DNA of 41,689 bases from assembly GCA_002373775.1 (NCBI GenBank), contig DFJW01000021.1, positions 1 through 41,689 of the forward strand. The letters run 5' to 3'. The position numbers and the translations under genes were made by a program. Numbering within the stretch: the first letter of the stretch is position 1; each line of letters opens with the position of its first letter. Shown piece after piece: positions 14,108-23,273 of this stretch. Under the pieces are notes generated by a model that made no database searches, was not told where the DNA came from, and worked only from the letters and a program-made list of their open reading frames with translations. The DNA comes from Ruminococcus flavefaciens (lineage in GTDB: Bacteria; Bacillota; Clostridia; Oscillospirales; Ruminococcaceae).

Positions 14108-16726
14108 ATGGAAGTAGACAGGAGTAAGATATCTCCGATGATGCAGCAGTATTTTGAAGTAAAGGACAAGTATGCCGACTGCATACTGTTCTTTCGTCTC
14201 GGAGATTTTTACGAGATGTTCTTTGATGATGCGGTAGTCGTTTCAAAGGCACTTGAACTGACACTGACAGGACGCGACTGCGGACTTGAAGAGCGTGCGC
14301 CTATGTGCGGAGTTCCGTACCATGCGGCTGACATGTACATCAAGAAGCTCATTGATCTGGGCTTCCGTGTTGCCGTATGTGAGCAGCTGACAGATCCGGC
14401 AGAGACCAAGGGCATAGTCGTAAGAGACGTTATCCGCGTCGTGACGCCCGGAACTCTGACGGACAGCAGTATGCTCGATGACGGCAGTAACAACTATATA
14501 TGCAGTATATACTACGATGAAGACACCGGAGAATGTGCAGTTGCAGCGGCAGATATTTCCACGGGAGAAGCTGCGCTGAACGTTTTCAGCGGCAAGGATA
14601 TGGAAGCAGGAGTTATAAATGAACTCAGCCGCTTCCGTCCTGCGGAAGTAATATTCCCCGAGAGTTTCCTGTCACTTAAAACTGTTGCGGAGTTCATAAA
14701 GCTGCGTCTGAAATGCGCAGTCACTCTCCGCGATACGGGATGCTTTTCGCCGGCAGGGCACAGGGACTCTGTTGCTCAGGTCTTCGGATCAGGCTCGGTC
14801 ACTGAACTCGGTATAAGCGAAGATGGTGCAGACTGCTCGGCGGTATGCGGATTGTTCGATTATATAAACGATACTCAGAAGACCTCGGTTTCGAGATTCA
14901 CTTCTATAGACATCCTCAGCGGAGATTCCTTCATGGGACTTGACCTGAACGCACGAAGGAATCTTGAACTGGTGGAAACACTGCGCAGCAAGGAGAAGAA
15001 AGGCTCTCTGCTCTGGGTGCTTGATTCAACGAAAACGTCCATGGGACGCCGTCTGCTCAAAAGCTGGATAGAGCAGCCGCTGAAAAATCCTGCACGCATC
15101 ATCGAGAGACTTGATGCAGTTGATGAACTTTACCGCAAGAGCGTTGTACTGAGTGAGATACGGGAACTCCTTGATAAGGTTTACGACCTTGAAAGGCTAA
15201 TGACCAAGGTCATGTACAAGACTGCGAATCCCCGTGATCTCCGTTCGCTTTCTGCCACAGCACTTCAGCTGCCGTACATAAAGCAGGAACTGGAAAAGCT
15301 GTCCGGTTCAAAGCTGCTCAGCAGCTATAACAGTGACATCTCCACACTGGACGAGATAGTGAACCTTGTGGAGAACGCCATAATGGAAGAGCCGCCGATA
15401 TCCGCGAAGGACGGCGGAGTCATCAAGGACGGCTTCAACGAGGAACTTGACGGTCTGCGGCACATCATGAACCACGGCAAGGATATCATCGAAGAGATAG
15501 AGCGCCGTGAACGTGAAGAGACCGGCATCAAGAACCTGAAAATAGGATTCAACCGGGTATTCGGCTACTATCTGGAAGTAACACGTTCATACTATGACCT
15601 GATACCGGAAGGCTGGATACGCAAGCAGACACTTGCAAACGCTGAGAGATTCATAACCGAAGAACTGAAAAATGCGGAGAATTCCATACTCGGAGCAAAG
15701 GACAAGGCTCTTAGTCTTGAAGCCGACATCTTCTCGGAAGTCAGGGACTTCCTTGCCACAAAACTGGAAACGGTACAAAAGACAGCATATTCAGTCGCGG
15801 CTGTGGATGTGCTCTGCTCATTTGCCGATGTATCGCTGAGGAACCAGTATGTAAAGCCGGAGATATCCATAGACGGTTCAATAGATATACACGGCGGCAG
15901 ACATCCGGTAGTAGAACTTATGCTGACAGATGAGGTGTTCGTACCGAATGACCTCTACATAGACAACCGTTCGAGCAGGATGTCCATAATCACCGGACCT
16001 AATATGTCAGGTAAATCGACATACATGCGTCAGGCGGCACTTATAGTGCTGATGGCACAGATAGGCTGCTTTGTACCGGCAGATGCGGCAAAGATATCCA
16101 TTGTTGACAAGATATTCACAAGAGTCGGAGCATCCGACGACCTTACTGCCGGACAGTCGACTTTCATGGTCGAGATGAGCGAGGTATCGGATATACTGAA
16201 AAACGCCACACATGACAGCCTTGTCATACTTGATGAAGTCGGACGCGGAACATCTACATTTGACGGCGTGAGCATCGCGAGGGCTGTTGCGGAATTCATA
16301 TGCAGCAGCAAGAAACTCGGATGCAAGACTCTTTTTGCCACACATTACCATGAACTCATAGGGCTTGAAAACGAGCTTGAAGGCGTCAAGAATTACAGCA
16401 TAGCCGTCAATAAGCACGGCGGAACTATACGTTTCCTGCGCAAGATAGTCCGCGGAGGAGTAGACGAGAGCTACGGTGTGGATGTGGCAAAGCTGGCAGG
16501 ACTGCCTTCAAAGGTGGTGAGCCGTGCAAGAGAACTGCTGGAGGAAATGGAGAAAGCCCATGCTTCCGAGCGCAAACAGGATACATCCGACAGCTCAGGT
16601 CAGATCAGTTTCGGCACGGTCAGCCGCGAAGCTGCACTGGATATGCTTGAAAAGACAAATATAGACGAACTCACAGATGCGGAATGCCGCAGTCTGCTGA
16701 AGGATATGCTGGATATCATCCGGTAA
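14108..16726 (+). CDS. mutS: DNA mismatch repair protein MutS
   Basis: Recognises mismatches and small loops and recruits MutL. The N-terminal mismatch-binding domain starts SPMMQQYFEVKDKYADCILF and includes the Phe-x-Glu motif in GDFYEMF. The ATPase shows Walker A GPNMSGKST (about residue 630), Walker B DEVGRGTSTFDG (about 708) and the THYHEL motif. The length of 872 residues is normal for MutS1. The C terminus has the helix-turn-helix dimerisation part and ends ECRSLLKDMLDIIR. A ribosome binding site, gaaaggagc, lies before the ATG. It is followed after 24 bases by an unknown gene, then mutL. Confidence 0.97.
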   Translation: MEVDRSKISPMMQQYFEVKDKYADCILFFRLGDFYEMFFDDAVVVSKALELTLTGRDCGLEERAPMCGVPYHAADMYIKKLIDLGFRVAVCEQLTDPAETKGIVVRDVIRVVTPGTLTDSSMLDDGSNNYICSIYYDEDTGECAVAAADISTGEAALNVFSGKDMEAGVINELSRFRPAEVIFPESFLSLKTVAEFIKLRLKCAVTLRDTGCFSPAGHRDSVAQVFGSGSVTELGISEDGADCSAVCGLFDYINDTQKTSVSRFTSIDILSGDSFMGLDLNARRNLELVETLRSKEKKGSLLWVLDSTKTSMGRRLLKSWIEQPLKNPARIIERLDAVDELYRKSVVLSEIRELLDKVYDLERLMTKVMYKTANPRDLRSLSATALQLPYIKQELEKLSGSKLLSSYNSDISTLDEIVNLVENAIMEEPPISAKDGGVIKDGFNEELDGLRHIMNHGKDIIEEIERREREETGIKNLKIGFNRVFGYYLEVTRSYYDLIPEGWIRKQTLANAERFITEELKNAENSILGAKDKALSLEADIFSEVRDFLATKLETVQKTAYSVAAVDVLCSFADVSLRNQYVKPEISIDGSIDIHGGRHPVVELMLTDEVFVPNDLYIDNRSSRMSIITGPNMSGKSTYMRQAALIVLMAQIGCFVPADAAKISIVDKIFTRVGASDDLTAGQSTFMVEMSEVSDILKNATHDSLVILDEVGRGTSTFDGVSIARAVAEFICSSKKLGCKTLFATHYHELIGLENELEGVKNYSIAVNKHGGTIRFLRKIVRGGVDESYGVDVAKLAGLPSKVVSRARELLEEMEKAHASERKQDTSDSSGQISFGTVSREAALDMLEKTNIDELTDAECRSLLKDMLDIIR

Positions 16727-16750
16727 TAAGCATTTGACAGGAGGGATAAC

Positions 16751-17365
16751 ATGCCTGCATATTTTACAATGACGGTCGTATATGACCTGGATTTTCTCGA
16801 TTATGACAGTCTGAAGATAACCCTGAAATATATGGAAGACGCCGGTATGACTTTCAGATCCGGTTACTGGACCTCAAAGGATGATACCTTTGATGAAATA
16901 GTGTACCACGATCAGAAACTTCTGGAAGGGGATTATGTTCCCGAGCCGGAGGATGATGTAAGGATAGGCTACAAGCAGATGCTCTTTGACTTCGGAGGCT
17001 TTTCGGAAGTCAGAGCAGCTGTAAGGAATCATGAGCCGGATGAAAAGAGCTACTGTATTGATATATATATACCGGAAGAAGAGATCTTCGAAGACGGTGA
17101 AGGCGGCAGCGTTTACCGCAAGGAAGCTGTGGACAGTCTCATCGCTCTTGCTAAGGGCATATGGCTCGATCCTGCTGTAAGAGCTATAGAGACTGAAACC
17201 GAATCAGGCAGCGGTGCAGTACCGGAGCAGGACATAATGGTCGGAAAACTGCCGGAAGCACATCCGTTTGCAGTGATCTCCGAGGTCCATGCGGCACGTC
17301 TTGAACTTTCGGGATTTGAGACAGAAGTATTATTCCCCGGCGGAGTAGTCATCAGGAAACAATAA
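16751..17365 (+). CDS. Unrecognised 204-residue cytosolic protein between mutS and mutL
   Basis: An acidic soluble protein (start MPAYFTMTVVYDLDFLDYDS) with no signal peptide or membrane segment. The pattern suggests alternating strands and helices, with Tyr- and Asp-rich early strands, a conserved-looking DVRIGYKQMLFDFGGF stretch at about 78-93, and a disordered acidic segment near 153-165. No catalytic motif stands out and I recognise no family. The ATG has an ideal ggagggat site, and the gene sits between mutS and mutL with short gaps (24 and 49 bases) and the same codon style, so it is almost surely expressed. A role in mismatch repair cannot be claimed from position alone. Confidence 0.75.
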   Translation: MPAYFTMTVVYDLDFLDYDSLKITLKYMEDAGMTFRSGYWTSKDDTFDEIVYHDQKLLEGDYVPEPEDDVRIGYKQMLFDFGGFSEVRAAVRNHEPDEKSYCIDIYIPEEEIFEDGEGGSVYRKEAVDSLIALAKGIWLDPAVRAIETETESGSGAVPEQDIMVGKLPEAHPFAVISEVHAARLELSGFETEVLFPGGVVIRKQ

Positions 17366-17414
17366 GCAGCGTGACGGGAAACGTTCACAGGTATTATAGC
17401 TGAAAGGATAAACA

Positions 17415-19424
17415 ATGGCACATATCAACGTACTCAGCAAAGAGATATCAGAGCTTATAGCTGCCGGAGAGGTGATCGAAAGACCTTCTTCGGTGGTCAA
17501 GGAACTGGTGGAGAATTCCATAGATTCCGGAGCGAGACACATAACCGTAGAGATAAAGAACGGCGGAGTCACATACATCCGCGTATCCGACGACGGATGC
17601 GGCATGTCATATGATGAAGTACCCACAGCTTTTCTGCGCCATGCGACGAGCAAGATAGCGGAAAAAGCAGATCTGGAGAACATACTCACCCTCGGTTTCC
17701 GCGGTGAGGCACTTGCTTCAGTATCGGCGGTATCGAGAGTTGAAGTGATGACGAAGCAGCGTTCGGAGATGTACGGTACCATGTACTGCATAGAAGGCGG
17801 GGAAACGGTATCGCACGAACAGAGCGGCTGCCCTGACGGAACGACGATAATCATACGCGATCTTTTCTACAATGTTCCGGCAAGGCGCAAATTCATGAAA
17901 AAAGACGTGACCGAAGCCAATGCTGTCAGCCAGATATTGCAGAAGATAACGATGTCTCACCCGGATATAGCTTTCAAGTTTATCCGTGACAACAAAGTCG
18001 AATTCAATTCCAGCGGTGACGGTGAGTTGTATTCTGCGGTCTATGCGGTATACGGCAGGGATTTTGCCCGGGACATGATGATCGTTGACCATGAATATCA
18101 GGGGATCCGCGTTACCGGTTTTTCCGGTAAACCGCTGTATTCCAGAGCAAACCGTTCGTTCCAGAATTTCTTTGTGAACGGAAGATATGTGCGTTCGAGA
18201 CTCCTCTCCTCAGCACTGGAGAGCAGTTATACAAATATGATAATGACCGGCAAATTTCCGACATGCGTCCTTCTTATAGAGCTTTCACCGGCGGATATGG
18301 ATGTCAATATACATCCGACAAAAGCTGAGGTCAGGTTCACGGATGAGAAGCGAGTTGTGGACGCTGTTTACTATGCGGTGAAGAACGCCATGGTGAAGAA
18401 CGGGCTTGTATACGAATTCGAGCTGAAGCAGCACGATGACTGGACAAAACCGCCTGAGAAGCCGGATATGGGCATACAGAGCGAATTCATCTTCACTCCT
18501 GTTTCCGAGATAGCTGAAAAGGAGAAGGCGATGGCTGATCCGCTGCCTATACCAAAGAATGAGCCTGTCAGTGCAGCTCCGGCAGAGCATGTTCACCAGC
18601 AGTCAGGCGAGCCGGAAATAGCGGAAATCGGCGTATTCGAGGCTTATGAGCAGCCTGAAGCGCCGGCGGTGTCTGATGATGTGCAGACTGAGCAAGCCCC
18701 GGAAGTCCCGGCACCTGTGAGCATTCCGGAAACAAAGCCAGCCGAGCCGGAAGAAAAGGTTGAAGGCTTTCAGTATCTCAGCAGCCGCAGTTTTGAGGAA
18801 AGACATCTGCCGGAAGCCATACCTGCCGAAAACAGATCGGTGTGGACGGAAAAGCCGCGTGTGCGCGTGATCGGTGAGATATTCGGAGTATACATAATAG
18901 CCGAACTTGATGAAAAGACTATGATAATGATAGACAAGCATGCGGCACATGAGCGCATAATCTTTGAACGGCTCAGGAGCAGAAACTGCCGTCAGTACAG
19001 CCAGATGCTCATGACCGGCGTGAAAGTGCTGCTGACAGCGGACGAGTTCAGTGCCCTTGAAAGCAACACTGAACTGCTGGCTGATCTTGGATTTGAATTT
19101 GACTTTTCAGAACGCCCGTGCGCCACAGCGAAAGCCGTACCCACATTTATAATGGAGGCGGATATGGAGGAGATAATCGCGGAGATCGCGAACAATCTCA
19201 GGCTTTACCGCCACGATCCGCAGTCGCATCTGCTGGACGACATGCTCCATACAGTAGCATGCAAATCTGCGATACGAGGCAATGACAAGAACAGCATGGC
19301 TGAGATGCAGGCTCTCGCGGAAGAAGTCCTGCGTGATGAACGTATACGCCATTGTCCGCACGGCAGACCGGTGATGTTTACGGTCAGCAAGTCGAATATC
19401 GAGCATCAGTTCGGCAGAACATGA
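17415..19424 (+). CDS. mutL: DNA mismatch repair endonuclease MutL
   Basis: Links MutS recognition to strand incision. The GHKL ATPase domain covers roughly residues 1-335: AAGEVIERPSSVVKELVENS, DDGCGM, the lid GFRGEAL and, near 290, NIHPTKAEVRF. An acidic Pro/Ala/Glu linker (about 345-465) follows, then a C-terminal domain with the metal-binding endonuclease motif as DKHAAHERIIFE (about 507), Lys replacing the usual Gln of DQHA. ACKSAIRG and CPHGRPVMF further on complete the metal site seen in nicking MutL proteins of bacteria without MutH. The ATG has an aaaggat site. miaA follows after 24 bases. Confidence 0.97.
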   Translation: MAHINVLSKEISELIAAGEVIERPSSVVKELVENSIDSGARHITVEIKNGGVTYIRVSDDGCGMSYDEVPTAFLRHATSKIAEKADLENILTLGFRGEALASVSAVSRVEVMTKQRSEMYGTMYCIEGGETVSHEQSGCPDGTTIIIRDLFYNVPARRKFMKKDVTEANAVSQILQKITMSHPDIAFKFIRDNKVEFNSSGDGELYSAVYAVYGRDFARDMMIVDHEYQGIRVTGFSGKPLYSRANRSFQNFFVNGRYVRSRLLSSALESSYTNMIMTGKFPTCVLLIELSPADMDVNIHPTKAEVRFTDEKRVVDAVYYAVKNAMVKNGLVYEFELKQHDDWTKPPEKPDMGIQSEFIFTPVSEIAEKEKAMADPLPIPKNEPVSAAPAEHVHQQSGEPEIAEIGVFEAYEQPEAPAVSDDVQTEQAPEVPAPVSIPETKPAEPEEKVEGFQYLSSRSFEERHLPEAIPAENRSVWTEKPRVRVIGEIFGVYIIAELDEKTMIMIDKHAAHERIIFERLRSRNCRQYSQMLMTGVKVLLTADEFSALESNTELLADLGFEFDFSERPCATAKAVPTFIMEADMEEIIAEIANNLRLYRHDPQSHLLDDMLHTVACKSAIRGNDKNSMAEMQALAEEVLRDERIRHCPHGRPVMFTVSKSNIEHQFGRT

Positions 19425-19448
19425 GCCGATCGGAAGGAGATACTGATT

Positions 19449-20396
19449 ATGAGCATGGTTAAGCCCCGTATACTTGCAGTGGTCGGACCTACTGCTTCCG
19501 GAAAAACAGCTCTTGGAGTCGAACTTGCACGGCTCTATAACGGCGAAGTGGTATCGGCGGATTCCATGCAGATCTACAAGGGCATGGACATTGCATCTGC
19601 AAAGCCTGACGAAGCCGAGATGCAGGGGATACCGCATCATCTTATGAGTTCCCTTGACAGGGATACGGTGTTCAGTGCAGCAGACTATGTGAAGCTGGCA
19701 AAAGAGAAGATAGATGATATACTCAGCCGTGGAAAGCTGCCGGTGATCGTCGGAGGAACAGGGCTATATATAGATTCTCTTCTTGATAATGTGCGCTTTT
19801 CAGAGGGCGGAAGCGACGAGGCATACCGTGCGGAACTGTATGATTTTGCGGCTGAAAACGGAAACGAGGCACTGCATGCACGTCTTGCAGAAACTGATCC
19901 TGAGGCGGCAGAGAATATACATCCTAATAATCTCGTGCGTGTAGTGCGGGCACTGGAAGTATGCCATATAACCGGAAGACGATTCAGCGAACTGAAAGCC
20001 GAGAGCCGAACGGAGGAAAGTCCCTATGATCCGCTCATCATCGGACTGAACTATGCAGACCGCAGTGTTCTCTACGCCCGGATAAATGCCCGAGTGGACG
20101 AAATGGTGAAAGCCGGACTGGTGGAAGAAGCGCGTGAACTCTGGCAGCAGAGCGGCATGCGGACAGCAGCGAACGCCATAGGCTACAAGGAACTTATCCC
20201 ATATTTTGAAGGAAACATGTTGCTTGATGACTGTATAGACAAGATCAAACAGGAAACGCGCCGCTATGCAAAACGGCAGTTGACGTGGTTTAGAAAAAAT
20301 GAGCGCATTAAGTGGATTATTTTGGATGAATTCAATAAAAAAACAGAAATTTTAGAAAAATCTCAAAAATGTATAGCAAATTTTTGGAATATATGA
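19449..20396 (+). CDS. miaA: tRNA dimethylallyltransferase MiaA
   Basis: Adds dimethylallyl to A37 of UNN-reading tRNAs, the substrate then methylthiolated by MiaB (10779). P-loop GPTASGKTAL near the N terminus; further on VSADSMQIYKGMDI, the GGTGLYI motif and, at the C terminus, RRYAKRQLTWFRKN. Length is 315 residues, as expected. The start ATG has aaggag about 9 bases upstream. The extended -10 element of the hfq promoter covers the last codon and stop. The final ~20 residues are encoded by unusually AT-rich DNA, consistent with selection for that promoter. Confidence 0.96.
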   Translation: MSMVKPRILAVVGPTASGKTALGVELARLYNGEVVSADSMQIYKGMDIASAKPDEAEMQGIPHHLMSSLDRDTVFSAADYVKLAKEKIDDILSRGKLPVIVGGTGLYIDSLLDNVRFSEGGSDEAYRAELYDFAAENGNEALHARLAETDPEAAENIHPNNLVRVVRALEVCHITGRRFSELKAESRTEESPYDPLIIGLNYADRSVLYARINARVDEMVKAGLVEEARELWQQSGMRTAANAIGYKELIPYFEGNMLLDDCIDKIKQETRRYAKRQLTWFRKNERIKWIILDEFNKKTEILEKSQKCIANFWNI

Positions 20397-20402
20397 TATA
20401 AT
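20394..20402 (+). promoter_or_regulatory. Extended -10 promoter for hfq
   Basis: TGaTATAAT with the TG motif one base upstream of TATAAT (20397-20402). The -35 region at 17 bases is poor (TAGCAA), as is usual for extended -10 promoters. It overlaps the miaA stop. Upstream is AT-rich. The leader to the hfq ATG would be about 85 bases. Confidence 0.6.
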
Positions 20403-20454
20403 GTATTGTGTGTATTTCTATTCAGAAGACGCACGATACAAAAATATACATTAT

Positions 20455-20468
20455 CCGGCACGTGCCGG
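20455..20468. promoter_or_regulatory. Perfect 14-base palindrome in the hfq leader
   Basis: ccggcacgtgccgg, flanked by atta on the left and taat on the right with one extra base, so the dyad extends to about 22 bases. It lies between the extended -10 and the hfq ribosome binding site (aggag, 20483-20487). It could be an operator or an RNA hairpin; no U-tract follows. Confidence 0.6.
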
Positions 20469-20494
20469 TAATATTAAAAGACAGGAGAATGTGT

Positions 20495-20734
20495 ATGAAC
20501 AAGACTATCAATTTACAGGACGTATTTCTCAACCAGTGCAGAAAAGACAGGATACTCGTAACAATAATCCTCACCAACGGTTTCCAGTTCAAGGGCATGG
20601 TAAGAGGCTTTGACAGCTATGTCGCTATTTTTGACTGCGACGGAAAGCAGCAGCTTGTGTACAAGCATGCTATCTCCACAATAATCCCGGCAAGATCTGT
20701 TTCTATACTTGACGCGGCTGATAAAGGCGAATAA
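20495..20734 (+). CDS. hfq: RNA chaperone Hfq
   Basis: Hexameric Sm-like protein that helps small RNAs pair with mRNAs. The sequence begins [19 protein letters not shown], with the Sm1 motif [15 protein letters not shown] and Sm2 YKHAISTI, the distinguishing Hfq signature. Translation starts at ATG 20495, with aggag 7 bases upstream; an in-frame ATG at 20408 would add 29 residues unlike any Hfq. The 79-residue product is about the B. subtilis size and has a short C-terminal tail. miaA-hfq linkage is widespread in bacteria. Confidence 0.96.
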   Translation: MNKTINLQDVFLNQCRKDRILVTIILTNGFQFKGMVRGFDSYVAIFDCDGKQQLVYKHAISTIIPARSVSILDAADKGE

Positions 20735-20745
20735 GGTGACTGCTT

Positions 20746-22014
20746 ATGCGCTTTACCAGATCGGAGAGCAGTCTGCTGGTGAAGGTGCTGAGGAACACAG
20801 TACTTGTACTGTTCCTGATAATTTTTGTAAGCATCGTTTATAATTTCCGGAACAACGAAAGTGCTACAGAGACAGCTCTTATCGCAGAAGCCAAGGCTTC
20901 GGTGGAGTTCCGGGGCGTTTTTATCCGTGACGAGCAGCCGGTGACATATACCGGAAAAGGCGTCCTCAGCTACAATGTGGAGGACGGCGGAAAAGTCGGC
21001 AGCGGCAGTCTGATCGCATCTGTGTACGCTGATGAATCACAGATCGACCGCAACCGTGAGATCAAGAAACTGGAAAAGGAACTTGATATACTCGAGAAGA
21101 TACAGAACCCGGGTACGCGCGAATCAGCGCAGCCTTCTGATCTTGCGGCGAGCATCGAGGAAAACTACCGCAGTCTTATGCTGAGCCGGGATATGAACGA
21201 CAAAGCAGCGCTCATGAACACAATGGACACACTGCTTGTCCAGATGAGCACTTACCAGATCATCACTAATGAGGTGGAGGATTTCAGTGCTCAGATAAAC
21301 GATATCAATATGCGCCTGGATCAGCTTAAACAGGAGCATGTTGAGCCCACAGAGCAGAAGAAATCGGATCGCTCTGCTTACTTTATAAGCTACTGCGACG
21401 GCTATGAAGATAAGCTTTCAAGCGCTAATCTTGATACTATAACCGCGGATCAGCTTGAAGAAGTTGAGGACAAGCGTACCGAAGACAACACTCTCGTGGG
21501 AAAACTCGTGGACGGCTACTGCTGGTATCTTGCAGGAGTAGTTGACAATTCACGCAAAGAATATGTGATAGGTTCAAGAGTCAAGCTGAGGCTTGAATCA
21601 TCTACCGAGATATACGACGTTACGATACACGATGTCCGCGACGACGGAGATCCTTCGCACAGCGTCATAATCCTTTCAGGCACACGTTTCGGCAGTGATA
21701 TCGTACAGCACAGGACGGAGAACGTGGAACTGATACTCGGTAATTTCAGAGGACTCAGAGTTCCCCGTGAGGCTATACGATTCGTTACACTGAAAGATGA
21801 TAACACCGAAGACAGCACAGACAGCGAGGTTCCTGCATCGACAGAAGCATCGACACCGTGGAAGGGCGTTTACATCAAGAAGGGCGAGCAGCCTGAATTC
21901 AAAAAGATAGATGTTATCTATGAGGGCAGTGATTATGTCCTTTCGGAGATACATGAGGAAGATACCTCGTACCTCCAGCTTTATGATGATATAATGATTG
22001 AAGGTGTTGACTAA
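20746..22014 (+). CDS. HlyD-like membrane-anchored protein of the sepF-divIVA neighbourhood
   Basis: A 422-residue protein with one N-terminal membrane segment (about 17-34) and the rest outside. Residues 50-95 resemble a lipoyl/biotinyl-like hairpin of HlyD-type adaptors (GKGVLSYNVEDGGKVGSGSL), a coiled coil follows (about 100-205), and a beta-barrel-like part near 270-350 ends with LRVPREAIRF, the typical HlyD adaptor C-terminal strand. A Ser/Thr/Asp linker interrupts the last domain (about 352-370). No transporter gene is adjacent. Similar HlyD-like genes beside ylmE-sepF occur in other Clostridia, from memory. A role at the division site is inferred from context. The ATG has an aaggtga site. 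Confidence 0.75.
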   Translation: MRFTRSESSLLVKVLRNTVLVLFLIIFVSIVYNFRNNESATETALIAEAKASVEFRGVFIRDEQPVTYTGKGVLSYNVEDGGKVGSGSLIASVYADESQIDRNREIKKLEKELDILEKIQNPGTRESAQPSDLAASIEENYRSLMLSRDMNDKAALMNTMDTLLVQMSTYQIITNEVEDFSAQINDINMRLDQLKQEHVEPTEQKKSDRSAYFISYCDGYEDKLSSANLDTITADQLEEVEDKRTEDNTLVGKLVDGYCWYLAGVVDNSRKEYVIGSRVKLRLESSTEIYDVTIHDVRDDGDPSHSVIILSGTRFGSDIVQHRTENVELILGNFRGLRVPREAIRFVTLKDDNTEDSTDSEVPASTEASTPWKGVYIKKGEQPEFKKIDVIYEGSDYVLSEIHEEDTSYLQLYDDIMIEGVD

Positions 22015-22015
22015 A

Positions 22016-22693
22016 TTGGATAATGACTTCGGTTATATTAGTGAAAATCTGCATATAATAAGGGAAAAGATCGCAGAAGCGATCGGAGACAGCGGCAGAA
22101 AAGTCCGCATTATGGCAGTGACCAAGACTGTTGCTCCTGAAGCTGTGAACTATGCAGTTTCACAGGGAATAGACCTCCTTGGCGAGAATCGCGTCCAGGA
22201 GTATCTTTCAAAGGCGGAGCAATACGACAAGACTGCCGAAGTCCATTTTATCGGACATCTCCAGACCAATAAAGTCAAATACATAATTGACACAGTGAGC
22301 ATGATACAGTCCGTTGACAGCCTGAAGCTGGCGAATGAGATAGACCGTCTTGCAAGAGCAAGAGGAAAGGTCATGGACGTGCTCTGTGAGGTCAATATAG
22401 GCGGAGAAGGATCGAAAAGCGGCACAGCACCTGCTGAGACGCGGGATCTGCTTTGCCGTATAAATGAACTCGAAGGACTGAGGCTGAGAGGTCTTATGAC
22501 TATACCGCCTCCGTCTGACAGCGATGTTTTTCTTGGCAGGATGAAGGAACTGTACGACAGACTTTCGGAGGAATTCACCATGGACACGCTCTCTATGGGC
22601 ATGACACATGATTACGCCGAAGCAGTCAGATACGGTTCTGATCTTGTACGCATCGGCACAGGCCTCTTCGGCGCAAGAGACTACAGTAAGTGA
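22016..22693 (+). CDS. YggS/YlmE family pyridoxal phosphate homeostasis protein
   Basis: Alanine-racemase-fold protein that binds PLP and keeps vitamin B6 and amino-acid pools balanced; no enzymatic activity is established. The PLP lysine is K37 in MAVTKT. Further signatures are LGENRVQEYLSK, HFIGHLQTNK, the GLRLRGLMTIPP stretch and the C-terminal LSMGMTHDYAEAVRYGSDLVRIG. The start is most likely TTG 22016, one base after the preceding stop, with aaggtg 9 bases upstream; TTG 21998 would overlap the upstream gene and begin before that site. The length is 225 residues. Its place directly before sepF matches ylmE in B. subtilis. Confidence 0.9.
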   Translation: MDNDFGYISENLHIIREKIAEAIGDSGRKVRIMAVTKTVAPEAVNYAVSQGIDLLGENRVQEYLSKAEQYDKTAEVHFIGHLQTNKVKYIIDTVSMIQSVDSLKLANEIDRLARARGKVMDVLCEVNIGGEGSKSGTAPAETRDLLCRINELEGLRLRGLMTIPPPSDSDVFLGRMKELYDRLSEEFTMDTLSMGMTHDYAEAVRYGSDLVRIGTGLFGARDYSK

Positions 22694-22799
22694 ACCTTCC
22701 GGTGCATTCCGGAACAGCGTAAACGTTCCGCAGCTGACCGCATGGCTGAGGCAGACGTGATAAATAAAAATATAAAAATGCGGAGATCGGAGTATAAAA

Positions 22800-23273
22800 A
22801 TGAAACTTTTTGAGAACATCAAGGAATTCTTCTTCGCTCCTGAGGACGACGACGATCAGGCAGATATGCCTGTCTCAGCTGCACACAGCAAGCCTGAAAG
22901 AGGCTTCCAGTCAATGGACAACGACGATCAGCCGATGAGTGAAGCTCCTGTCGGCGGAGGCAGAAGAAACAAGGTCGTAAATATCCAGACCACAGCTCAG
23001 CTCCAGGTCGTTCTGGTAAAGCCTTCAGCTTTCACAGACGCAAAGCAGATAGCAGATCATCTTATTGCAAAGAAAACTGTTGTCCTCAATCTTGAGACAG
23101 CTTCTCCTGAGAACAAGAGAAGGATCATAGATTTCCTTGTGGGCGTTGCATATGCAAACGGCGGAAGCCTCAAGCCCGTAGCTAATCTGACATATATCAT
23201 CACTCCTTACAACGTAGGCTTCATCGGAGAAGACCTCGTTGGAGAACTGGAGAACAACGGCGTATTTATCTGA
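22800..23273 (+). CDS. sepF: Cell division protein SepF
   Basis: Membrane-binding protein that tethers FtsZ and shapes the septum. The N-terminal amphipathic helix is MKLFENIKEFFFAPEDDDD, followed by an acidic/Gln-rich linker to about residue 60 and the SepF core: VVLVKPSAFTDAKQIADHLI, VVLNLETASPENKRRIIDFL, then GVAYANGGSLK and the ending GELENNGVFI. The 157-residue length is normal. It is separated from yggS by 106 bases that hold a small dyad (ttccggtgcattccggaa) and an AT-rich stretch but no promoter I trust. The stop overlaps the ylmH start by 1 base. Confidence 0.95.
   Translation: MKLFENIKEFFFAPEDDDDQADMPVSAAHSKPERGFQSMDNDDQPMSEAPVGGGRRNKVVNIQTTAQLQVVLVKPSAFTDAKQIADHLIAKKTVVLNLETASPENKRRIIDFLVGVAYANGGSLKPVANLTYIITPYNVGFIGEDLVGELENNGVFI

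Noticed and set aside
18930..18970. MutL endonuclease motif reads DKHA instead of DQHA, possibly a lost nuclease
   Set aside because: The metal-binding Asp, His and Glu residues are all kept, along with the downstream Cys and His motifs, so activity is likely; the Gln position is known to vary.
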